Assembly (NCBI RefSeq): GCF_002847305.1
Contig: NZ_CP025411.1
Coordinates: 1-20,460, forward strand
Reading direction: 5' to 3'
DNA length: 20,460 bases
Origin: Paracoccus tegillarcae
Lineage (GTDB): Bacteria > Pseudomonadota > Alphaproteobacteria > Rhodobacterales > Rhodobacteraceae
Shown one piece after another: positions 15,150-20,460 of this stretch (within the stretch, counting starts at the first letter, position 1; every line of letters starts with the position of its first letter). The notes beneath the pieces are model-generated. The model made no database searches. It was not told the DNA's origin and saw only the letters and a program-made list of their open reading frames with translations. The position numbers and the translations under genes were made by a program.

Positions 15150-16876
15150 TGCGCTCCGTCATGCTCTTCATGGGGGGCCTTGCGCGGTTCTTCTATCGGC
15201 TGATCGCCACCCCCATCCTCTTCGGGTGGATGATCGGGGCCATGGCGTTCGGCGCGATGTTGGGGTTCGTCATCGGGGGCGTTGTCACGATATCGGCCTT
15301 TGGTCCCCCGCTCGGCCAATCGGCATGGGAATGGGCTATCCTCGCCCCCTGTGTGTTCATCGGCGTGGTCTTCGGATTCCAGTACTGGCGCAATGTCTCC
15401 GGGGCCGATGTCTTCTTCGGGCTGACCGGCGACAGTCACGGCTCGGCCCGCTTTGCCAGTCGCAAGGAGCTGAAGAAGCAACAGGGCGGTGACGGGCTTC
15501 TGATCGGACGCAATCCGGGCACCGGGCGGCTCTTGCGCTATGACGGTCCCGCCCATCTGATCACCCTCGCCCCGACCCGGGCCGGGAAAGGCGTCGGCAC
15601 CGTCATCCCGAACCTGCTGGTGGTGGACCGCTCTGTCCTGGTCATCGACCCGAAGGGCGAGAATGCGCGGATCGCGGGCGAGGCCCGGCGGCGCTTCGGC
15701 ACGGTCCATGTCCTCGATCCGTTCGAGGTCTCCGGGATACCCTCCGCTGCCTACAACCCGCTCGACCGGCTGACACCGGACAGCCTCGATCTGGGTGAGG
15801 ATGCTGCCTCCCTGACGGAGGCGCTGGTGATGGACCCGGCCGGACAGGTGCAGGAGGCGCACTGGAACGAGGAGGCGAAAGCCATCCTCGGCGGGCTGAT
15901 CATGTTCTGCGTCTGCCACGAGGACCGCGACCGCCGGTCCCTCGCCACCGTCCGGGAATACCTCACCCTGCCCCCGGATCGGCTGAAGGCGCTGCTGGAG
16001 CTGATGCAGGACAGCGACACGGCGGGCGGGCTGATCGCCCGCGCCGCCAACCGCTTCCTCGGCAAGGCGGATCGCGAAGCCGCCTCGGTCCTGTCCAACG
16101 CGCAGCGGCACACGCATTTCCTGGACAGCCCCCGGATCGCCAGATGCCTGGCGCGCTCGGACTTCGCCTTCTCCGATCTGCGCCACCGGATCACTTCCGT
16201 CTTTCTGGTGCTGCCGCCCAACCGGATGGACGCCTACAGCCGCTGGCTGCGCCTTCTGGTCTCTCAGGCCCTCCAGGACATCGCACGGGACGCGGAAGTG
16301 GCCACAGGCGCGCCAGCGGCCCTGGCAGCGTCCGATGAGGCCCCCGTGGCCGCCCCTGCCCTCTCCGGGGCACCTGCGGCCCCTCTGAGCGCCACAGGAC
16401 GCCTGAAGGCTCCCACGCTGTTCCTGTTGGATGAGTTCGCCGCTCTCGGCCGTCTGGAGGCCGTGGAGCGCGCCATGGGACTGATGGCGGGGTATGGATT
16501 GCAGCTCTGGCCGATATTGCAGGACATGAGCCAGCTCCGTGATCTCTACGGCGACCGGGCGAATACCTTCATCGCCAATGCAGGCGTCCAACAGGTCTTC
16601 GGGGTGAACGACTTCGAGACAGCCAAGTGGCTGAGCCAGATGATCGGCCAGGAAACCTCGCGGTTCCAGACCGACAGCTTCAAGCCCGGCGACGGCCCCA
16701 GCTTCTCCAACCACCTCACCGGCCGCGATCTGCTGACCCCCGATGAAATCATGCAGATGCCGCCGAACGTCCAGCTCCTGCGCGTCCAGGGCCAGCCCTC
16801 GGCGCTGGCGCAGAAGCTGCGCTACTACGTTGATCCCGAGTTCCGGGGGCTGTTCGTCCCGCAGAACGCCGCCTGA
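15149..16876 (+). CDS. traG: VirD4/TraG-type type IV coupling protein
   Basis: This 575-residue hexameric ATPase couples the relaxosome to a type IV secretion channel. Two N-terminal membrane segments (about 20-50 and 61-79) are followed by DSHGSARFA, a Walker A (APTRAGKGVGT, about 141-151), DPKGEN (167-172), and a Walker B (LFLLDEFAALGRL, about 424-436), then GLQLWPILQDMSQL and the C-terminal DPEFRG. Residues 386-418 form an Ala/Pro-rich stretch before Walker B that looks like an inserted linker. ATG 15149 is coupled to the traD-like stop; GTG 15146 is an alternative. No other type IV secretion gene exists on the circle, so transfer must use a helper's mating apparatus. A 663-residue antisense frame is a GC-driven shadow. 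Confidence 0.95.
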   Translation: MRSVMLFMGGLARFFYRLIATPILFGWMIGAMAFGAMLGFVIGGVVTISAFGPPLGQSAWEWAILAPCVFIGVVFGFQYWRNVSGADVFFGLTGDSHGSARFASRKELKKQQGGDGLLIGRNPGTGRLLRYDGPAHLITLAPTRAGKGVGTVIPNLLVVDRSVLVIDPKGENARIAGEARRRFGTVHVLDPFEVSGIPSAAYNPLDRLTPDSLDLGEDAASLTEALVMDPAGQVQEAHWNEEAKAILGGLIMFCVCHEDRDRRSLATVREYLTLPPDRLKALLELMQDSDTAGGLIARAANRFLGKADREAASVLSNAQRHTHFLDSPRIARCLARSDFAFSDLRHRITSVFLVLPPNRMDAYSRWLRLLVSQALQDIARDAEVATGAPAALAASDEAPVAAPALSGAPAAPLSATGRLKAPTLFLLDEFAALGRLEAVERAMGLMAGYGLQLWPILQDMSQLRDLYGDRANTFIANAGVQQVFGVNDFETAKWLSQMIGQETSRFQTDSFKPGDGPSFSNHLTGRDLLTPDEIMQMPPNVQLLRVQGQPSALAQKLRYYVDPEFRGLFVPQNAA

Positions 16877-16895
16877 GCCCCGGAAAGGAGCCGCC

Positions 16896-17453
16896 ATGTC
16901 ACAAGAATCCGATCAGCCCGAGTTCCCTGCCCTCTCCGACGATGAAATCCACAAGAGCCTCGATGACATCGCCACGCTGCTCGCGGGCCAGTCGAACCGG
17001 ATGGATGAACAGACGAAGGTGCTGAACCGGTTGAGCGAGGTTGCCATAGCGGCAAGGCAGGCGGCGTTTGCCGCGCGGGAACAGACCGATCCCGAACACT
17101 ACGCCGACTTCGCCGTCAAACTGATGGAAGACCGCACCGGCAAGATCATCGACCGGATGAACGATGTGGCCAGCGGCCTGATCCGCGCCTCGAACCACAC
17201 CGCGACGGTGCTCAAGGAAGCGGAACAGGATCGGTCGGCCGTGCATCGCCAGCTCTGGGAACGGGAACAGCGGCTCGATCAGTGGAAATCGCGGTGGTGG
17301 CTATTTGGTCTGGCTGCGCTCGTCCTGGCTCTGGCGATGGCCGTCACGCTGCCCCGCTTCCTCGCCAGCTATGGTTCCACTTGCGCTGTCCTCGGCGGTG
17401 TCTGGACGACCACATCCGCAAACACCGATGTCTGTGCCTTCTACGGGGATTGA
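16896..17453 (+). CDS. Hypothetical single-TM protein with coiled coil, tra-linked
   Basis: I do not recognise this 185-residue protein. Residues 15-130 are hydrophilic and helical, with coiled-coil character (LSEVAIAARQAAFAAREQ, VLKEAEQDRSAVHRQLWEREQRLDQW). One transmembrane helix follows at about 134-151 (WWLFGLAALVLALAMAVTL), then a short tail with two cysteines (163 and 180) that could form a disulfide on the outer side. AAAGGAG precedes the ATG by a suitable distance, and the gene follows the traG-like stop by 19 bp, so it belongs to the same operon. A link to the coupling protein or to the cell envelope is plausible, but this is inference from position. Confidence 0.8.
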   Translation: MSQESDQPEFPALSDDEIHKSLDDIATLLAGQSNRMDEQTKVLNRLSEVAIAARQAAFAAREQTDPEHYADFAVKLMEDRTGKIIDRMNDVASGLIRASNHTATVLKEAEQDRSAVHRQLWEREQRLDQWKSRWWLFGLAALVLALAMAVTLPRFLASYGSTCAVLGGVWTTTSANTDVCAFYGD

Positions 17454-17498
17454 TGCGAAGCGCTCGATTTGCTGCTTTGTCCTTTTCTCAGCATCTGG

Positions 17499-17547
17499 GC
17501 CGCCAAAGGCGGCGAGGAGGCTCTGCCTCCTCTGCCCCGAAGGGGCA
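17499..17547. repeat. Three back-to-back GC hairpins
   Basis: GCCGCC-aaa-GGCGGC (17499-17513), GAGGAGGC-tct-GCCTCCTC (17514-17532) and TGCCCC-gaa-GGGGCA (17533-17547) abut with no gap. They are followed by CCGGGATATTTATGGAACAA. From memory, this chain resembles a common extragenic repeat of Rhodobacterales genomes. It lies just after the tra operon and may act as a terminator or mRNA end. Confidence 0.7.
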
Positions 17548-17646
17548 TTCACCACCGGGATATTTATGGAACAAAGATATCATGGTAGGATGGCTCTGCG
17601 GTACAGGCGGGGACGCCGATGGCCGTGAACGGAGATGTCTCCGAGC

Positions 17647-17682
17647 GCCCTTCCCCTGCAAAGCGGAGGGGCGTTTTTGTGG
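17647..17682 (+). terminator. Rho-independent terminator upstream of the origin
   Basis: A GC-rich stem (around CCCCTGC-aaa-GCGGAGGGG, with one bulged A) is followed directly by CGTTTTTG. It faces the plus strand and would isolate the replication region from tra-operon transcription, or end a short transcript starting near 17560. Confidence 0.65.
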
Positions 17683-17828
17683 TGGGATGCTGAGGGCAAA
17701 GTGGCTGACGGGTCAGCGGAGTCTGAGAAGCTGGGTGTTATATATGTGTTAGAGTCTGTGTTACGCGAATCATGACATCCACTAAGCAACTGAAGTTGCT
17801 ACGTAAAACAGCCCGATTTTCGGCCTTC

Positions 17829-17975
17829 GGTGGGTGATATTACGATACGGGGTGTGTGATCTTACGAAAGATGGTGTGTGATCTTACGAAAGCCGGTCGG
17901 TGGGTGATACTACGAATCCCTTGCCTTGGTGGGTGAAATTACGAATAGTGTCCGAATGGTGGGTGAAATTACGAA
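17829..17975 (+). repeat. oriV: Replication origin iterons, six copies
   Basis: Six direct repeats of GGTGKGTGAWMTTACGAA start at 17829, 17851, 17873, 17899, 17928 and 17958. The first ends in ACGAT, copies 2 and 3 carry GTGTGTGATC, and copies 5 and 6 are identical. Spacing grows from 22 to 30 bp. They lie directly upstream of, and the last inside, the 5' end of repA, so they are probably RepA binding sites for initiation and autorepression. A dyad, AGCAACT-ga-AGTTGCT, lies upstream at 17785-17800. Confidence 0.9.
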
Positions 17976-19041
17976 GCCGGATCGGACGCCTCTCCTCCCC
18001 TTGCGACACGCACAGGGGGATTTCTTTGTTTGCGATATCTTCGATGCAGCGCCCAAGGGCGACATGGCGTCGATGGCCCACCCGATTTTCACGCTCTCGA
18101 CCAAGCCGGACACCAAGAAACGGCGCTACGTGGCGGCTGATGGAAAGAGCTACGTGGAGATCAGACCCAACATGATCGGGCTTGCGACCGTCCATGACCG
18201 CGATGTGCTGATCTACTGCATTTCGCAGGTGATGGCGGCTCTGAATGACGGCAAACAGGTTCACAGAACCCTCCGATTCAAGGCCTATGACCTTCTTGTC
18301 GCGACGAACCGTCCTGTCGCCGGAACCGGATACAGCGGTCTGAAAGCCGCGCTGGAACGTCTCCAGGGGACGCAGATCGAAACCAATATCACCACGGGGG
18401 GCGTGGAACAGATTGACGGCTTCAGCCTGATAGACCGCTACCGCATTGTTCGCGAAACCCGTGATGGCCGGATGCTCGATCTCGAAGTCACCCTTTCCGA
18501 TTGGGTCTTCAACGCGATTGCCGGGGACGACGTTCTGACGCTCAATCGCCGCTACTTCCAGCTTCGCAAGCCTCTGGAACGTCGTTTGTATGAGCTGGCC
18601 CGCAAGCAATGCGGGACGCAACCGGAGTGGAAGTGCGGCTTGGACAAGCTGAAGGACCGAACCGGCTCCACGTCTTCCGACAAGGAGTTTCGGCGTCTCG
18701 TCAGAGCCATCTGCAAGGCTGATGAAGAACACAACCACATGCCGGATTATGCCTTTAGAATGGAAGCGGACATCCTCACGGTAACGCCCAAACCGGAGTT
18801 TTTGGAGAACTACGCTCCCAAACCGGAACAGGACAGGCTGACCGGCGGCTACGTCCTGCCCCTCTCGCCCGACACACTGGAGCGGGCGCGGGAACTGGCT
18901 CCCACATGGGACATCACGGTTCTGGTCGGAGAGTGGCGGAGCTACGCCGCCAGACAAAAGGAACCACCGAAGAACCCGGATGCCGCGTTCCTCGGTTTCT
19001 GCAAGAGTTGGTTCAAAAAGCGTGGCCGCAACGGCTGGTAG
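17956..19041 (+). CDS. repA: Plasmid replication initiator RepA (RPA family)
   Basis: This 361-residue initiator belongs to the alphaproteobacterial replication initiator A family: RHAQGDFFVCDIFDAAPKGDMASMAHPIFTLSTKPD, RPNMIGLATVHDRDVLIYCISQVMAAL, then the winged-helix core with LNRRYFQLRKPLERRLYELARKQCG and a second helix-turn-helix (LDKLKDRTGSTSSDKEFRRLVRAI). It should bind the iterons just upstream. Start choice is uncertain: GTG 17926, ATG 17956 and TTG 18001 are all in frame. ATG 17956 is the only ATG and keeps the family's N-terminal RHxxxDFFVCDI segment. It places the last iteron within the first seven codons. A 357-residue antisense frame is a shadow. Confidence 0.92.
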   Translation: MVGEITKPDRTPLLPLRHAQGDFFVCDIFDAAPKGDMASMAHPIFTLSTKPDTKKRRYVAADGKSYVEIRPNMIGLATVHDRDVLIYCISQVMAALNDGKQVHRTLRFKAYDLLVATNRPVAGTGYSGLKAALERLQGTQIETNITTGGVEQIDGFSLIDRYRIVRETRDGRMLDLEVTLSDWVFNAIAGDDVLTLNRRYFQLRKPLERRLYELARKQCGTQPEWKCGLDKLKDRTGSTSSDKEFRRLVRAICKADEEHNHMPDYAFRMEADILTVTPKPEFLENYAPKPEQDRLTGGYVLPLSPDTLERARELAPTWDITVLVGEWRSYAARQKEPPKNPDAAFLGFCKSWFKKRGRNGW

Positions 19042-19076
19042 AGTAATTACTCAAACACTCATTCGCTCAAATACTC
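19041..19076. promoter_or_regulatory. Phased ACTC-box array at the end of the partition operon
   Basis: GAGT at 19041, ACTC at 19049 and 19057, GCTC at 19065 and ACTC at 19073 are tetramers separated by 4-bp AT-rich spacers in exact 8-bp phase. The array spans the repA stop and the last codons of the ribbon-helix-helix gene. It resembles the ACTC boxes bound by ParG of plasmid TP228. A centromere role is inferred. Confidence 0.75.
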
Positions 19077-19268
19077 GGACCAGAGATCACGGGTGATGTC
19101 GGAGATAGACCGGCCCTCCTCGACCGCCTTCATCTTGATCCTTCGATAAAGCGTTTCCTCGATCTCGGCATTCAGGCGCTTCTTCCTCTCTGTTGTCTCG
19201 GTGACTTCATGCAGGATGCGCTTGCGCGCCTCGTCCCCACGGCTTGGACGTTTGGCGGAAAGAGCCAT
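19059..19268 (-). CDS. Ribbon-helix-helix partition partner (ParG-like)
   Basis: This small 69-residue protein has a basic, flexible N-terminus (MALSAKRPSRGDEARKRIL) and a C-terminal ribbon-helix-helix (RLNAEIEETLYRRIKMKAVEEGRSISDITRDLWSEYL). This is the layout of ParG-type centromere-binding proteins, whose mobile N-terminus stimulates the partner ATPase. ATG 19268 shares a base with the parA stop (TGATG), and GGAGGT precedes it, so the pair is coupled. It is expected to bind the phased ACTC-type tetramers around the operon, to repress it and to join the plasmid to ParA. Confidence 0.87.
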   Translation of the reverse strand: MALSAKRPSRGDEARKRILHEVTETTERKKRLNAEIEETLYRRIKMKAVEEGRSISDITRDLWSEYLSE

Positions 19269-19918
19269 CACGCGACCTCCCGTTTTGCGGTCGCAAGCAT
19301 CGCCAGTATTTCGTTGCTCAGCGCCGTGGTTTCCGCCCTCGCCTTTGCATTGTCAGCGTCGAACACCGTCAGCCCTTCCGATGCCGTCTGCGGATAGACT
19401 TGGCGCTGCGTGATCGTCGTTTCACAAACGGGCAAGGCATAATCGTCTAGCGCGGTTCGCACGTCGCTGCCCAGCCGGGTTCCTTCCACGATCCGGGAAA
19501 CAACAAAACCGGCGCGCGGCGATCCGTCCGTGACCTCCTGTCGCGCCTTGATGAACTCGACAAGATCGGATGCGGCCCAGATGTCATAGGGCGACGGCTG
19601 AACCGGTATCAGGACAAAGTCGCTGACCTTGATGCAGGCTGCGATCATGTCCTCCAGCTTCGCCGCACCGTCGATCACCACATGGTCGTAGTTTGCCGCC
19701 ATACTGGCGAGAGTTTTGACGTTGTTGGGACGGTCAAGCGCGACCAGCTCGATTGGGTTGTCTTCGCTGGCTGCGTGCCAGTCACGGGCGCTGCCCTGGG
19801 GGTCGCTGTCCACAATCAGAACGGAATGGCCCAGCTCATGCAGCGATCTGGCCAGATTGGTGCTGATCGTGGTCTTGCCGCTGCCACCCTTGGGATTCAG
19901 GACGGAAATTATGCTCAT
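19268..19918 (-). CDS. parA: ParA-family partition ATPase (type Ib, ParF-like)
   Basis: This 216-residue Walker-type ATPase segregates plasmid copies over the nucleoid. It has the deviant Walker A KGGSGKTT (residues 10-17) close to the N-terminus, with no extra DNA-binding domain, which marks type Ib. DSDPQGSARDW (about 37-47), VVIDGAA (Walker B, about 80-86) and LIPVQPSPYDIWA follow. It forms an operon with the small ribbon-helix-helix protein. The upstream 180 bp carry two groups of tetramers in 8-bp phase, consistent with an operator bound by that partner. Confidence 0.95.
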   Translation of the reverse strand: MSIISVLNPKGGSGKTTISTNLARSLHELGHSVLIVDSDPQGSARDWHAASEDNPIELVALDRPNNVKTLASMAANYDHVVIDGAAKLEDMIAACIKVSDFVLIPVQPSPYDIWAASDLVEFIKARQEVTDGSPRAGFVVSRIVEGTRLGSDVRTALDDYALPVCETTITQRQVYPQTASEGLTVFDADNAKARAETTALSNEILAMLATAKREVA

Positions 19919-19933
19919 TGCTCTGCCTCATTT

Positions 19934-19969
19934 GTGTATTTACTCAAAAGTGTAACTGAGTATCTGAGG
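19934..19969. promoter_or_regulatory. Phased tetramer array in the parA promoter region
   Basis: Tetramers GTGT (19934), ACTC (19942), GTGT (19950), GAGT (19958) and GAGG (19966) follow an 8-bp period with AT-rich 4-bp spacers, 16-51 bp upstream of the parA ATG. ACTC and GAGT are exact boxes; the others are degenerate. This is a likely operator for the ParG-like protein. Confidence 0.65.
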
Positions 19970-20031
19970 TGCGGCAAGTTTCGTGTGAGCTGATGTCATT
20001 CAGACATAAGCAAGGAAGCGAGTGACAGACC

Positions 20032-20059
20032 ACTCATTTACTCAAAAGCTCATTTGAGG
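20032..20059. promoter_or_regulatory. Second upstream ACTC-box array
   Basis: ACTC (20032), ACTC (20040), GCTC (20048) and GAGG (20056) are separated by ATTT, AAAA and ATTT, again in exact 8-bp phase. The array lies about 115 bp upstream of parA and 40 bp from the end of the EcoRII-like gene. With the arrays at 19041 and 19934, it could form the centromere or part of the operator. Confidence 0.7.
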
Positions 20060-20099
20060 ACAGTGCGGGGCAGGGGACTTAGCGCGAATGCTATGCGCG

Positions 20100-20460
20100 T
20101 TATAGCTGCCCCTGACGCGCCCTGACCTCGCCGATGAAATCACCGACAGACCAGAGCCAGCCGCGCTGCGCATCGGTGTAGCTGCCGTGAACAGGGGAGG
20201 GGATCACGAGCTGAAGGCCGGACGCCTCCATCTGACCGGTCTGCGGTTCCGAAATCCCCGGCTCCAGTGTCAGAAGGTGCTTGCGGCTGATCTTCTCGGC
20301 CTCCGCGAGAACCTGCCTCCAGCGATCCTTGCAGGTGGACTTTGCCCCAAGCATCGTCAGGCGTGCGTCTCCACCGGCCGGAGCCGCCTGATAGGTCTCC
20401 AGATCGGGAAACAGGAAATCCGGCTTGTGCTTGTGTTCCGTAATCGCGCCCCGGACGTGC
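20100..20460 (-). CDS. EcoRII-like type II restriction endonuclease, C-terminal catalytic part (continues from 1)
   Basis: The frame enters from the right edge without a start codon and ends at TAA (20102-20100). It codes for the EcoRII C-terminal nuclease domain. KPDFLFP carries the acidic residue of the PD-(D/E)xK fold (Asp303 of the joined protein). GAKSTCKDRWRQV carries two lysines four apart (Lys329, Lys333), the same spacing as the EcoRII catalytic lysines. KHLLTLEPGIS and the LQLVIPSPVH segment follow and are typical of the family. The codon split over the junction (bases 2, 1 and 20460) is CGG, so the protein reads AHDIRHVRGAITEHKHKPDF without a break. It cleaves unmodified foreign DNA in the cytoplasm. 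Its 3' end lies about 40 bp from an array of ACTC boxes upstream of parA. Confidence 0.93.
   Translation of the reverse strand, partial: HVRGAITEHKHKPDFLFPDLETYQAAPAGGDARLTMLGAKSTCKDRWRQVLAEAEKISRKHLLTLEPGISEPQTGQMEASGLQLVIPSPVHGSYTDAQRGWLWSVGDFIGEVRARQGQL

Noticed and set aside
14906..16897. 663-residue minus-strand frame
   Set aside because: It is antisense to the traG-like gene, whose Walker motifs and membrane segments are clear. The long antisense frame is expected in GC-rich DNA.
17740..17765. DnaA box candidates (TGTGTTAGA, TGTGTTACG)
   Set aside because: They differ from the TTWTNCACA consensus at key positions; too weak to annotate.
17829..17975. CRISPR array
   Set aside because: The repeats are 18 bp with gaps of only 4-12 bp and no cas genes are present. 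They are iterons before repA.
17884..18957. 357-residue minus-strand frame
   Set aside because: It is antisense to repA and runs through the iterons; no family resemblance.

Overview
The window reads as a complete circular plasmid of 20,460 bp, opened inside a gene. The minus-strand reading frame that runs off position 1 continues in exact phase from position 20,460. Joined, the two halves give one 408-residue protein with the N-terminal effector domain and C-terminal catalytic domain of the EcoRII restriction endonuclease family. The high-GC sequence, the RPA-type RepA, the MobA/TraD/TraG mobilization genes, CadR/CzcD-type metal genes and a chain of GC hairpins of a kind I associate with Rhodobacterales intergenic DNA suggest an alphaproteobacterium, probably Rhodobacteraceae. 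The exact host cannot be read from the sequence.

Layout. (1) 20100-20460 joined to 1-2660, minus strand: an EcoRII/Dcm-like restriction-modification operon in the order methyltransferase (with an N-terminal helix-turn-helix), vsr mismatch endonuclease, EcoRII-like endonuclease. (2) 2802-6894: a second defence-like block with an HNH-type protein and a serine resolvase on the minus strand, and an unrelated C5-cytosine methyltransferase overlapping a GHKL (MORC/MutL/Hsp90-like) ATPase gene on the plus strand. (3) 7104-10169: a metal-efflux cassette of two CDF transporters and an ICMT-type membrane methyltransferase, divergent from a CadR-like MerR regulator, with a textbook MerR operator/promoter between them. 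(4) 10383-12914: an ArdC-like antirestriction protein, a gene-free stretch with a striking 22-bp hairpin, an SRPBCC protein and a broken HAD hydrolase. (5) 12892-17453: a mobilization module with a MOBQ relaxase, an oriT containing a near-perfect IncQ/Ti-type nic sequence, a TraD-like protein, a VirD4/TraG coupling protein and a single-TM protein. (6) 17499-19041: hairpin chain, terminator, six 18-bp iterons and RepA. (7) 19041-20060: a ParA plus small ribbon-helix-helix partition operon (ParFG-like), flanked and preceded by three arrays of ACTC-type tetramers in strict 8-bp phase.

Together these make a small, stably inherited, mobilizable but not self-transmissible element: there are no mating-pair-formation genes in the whole circle. 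Its cargo is two DNA-methylation-linked defence modules, an antirestriction gene and metal resistance. The best candidates for something new are the HNH / resolvase / C5-MTase / GHKL-ATPase block and the phased ACTC arrays around the partition genes.
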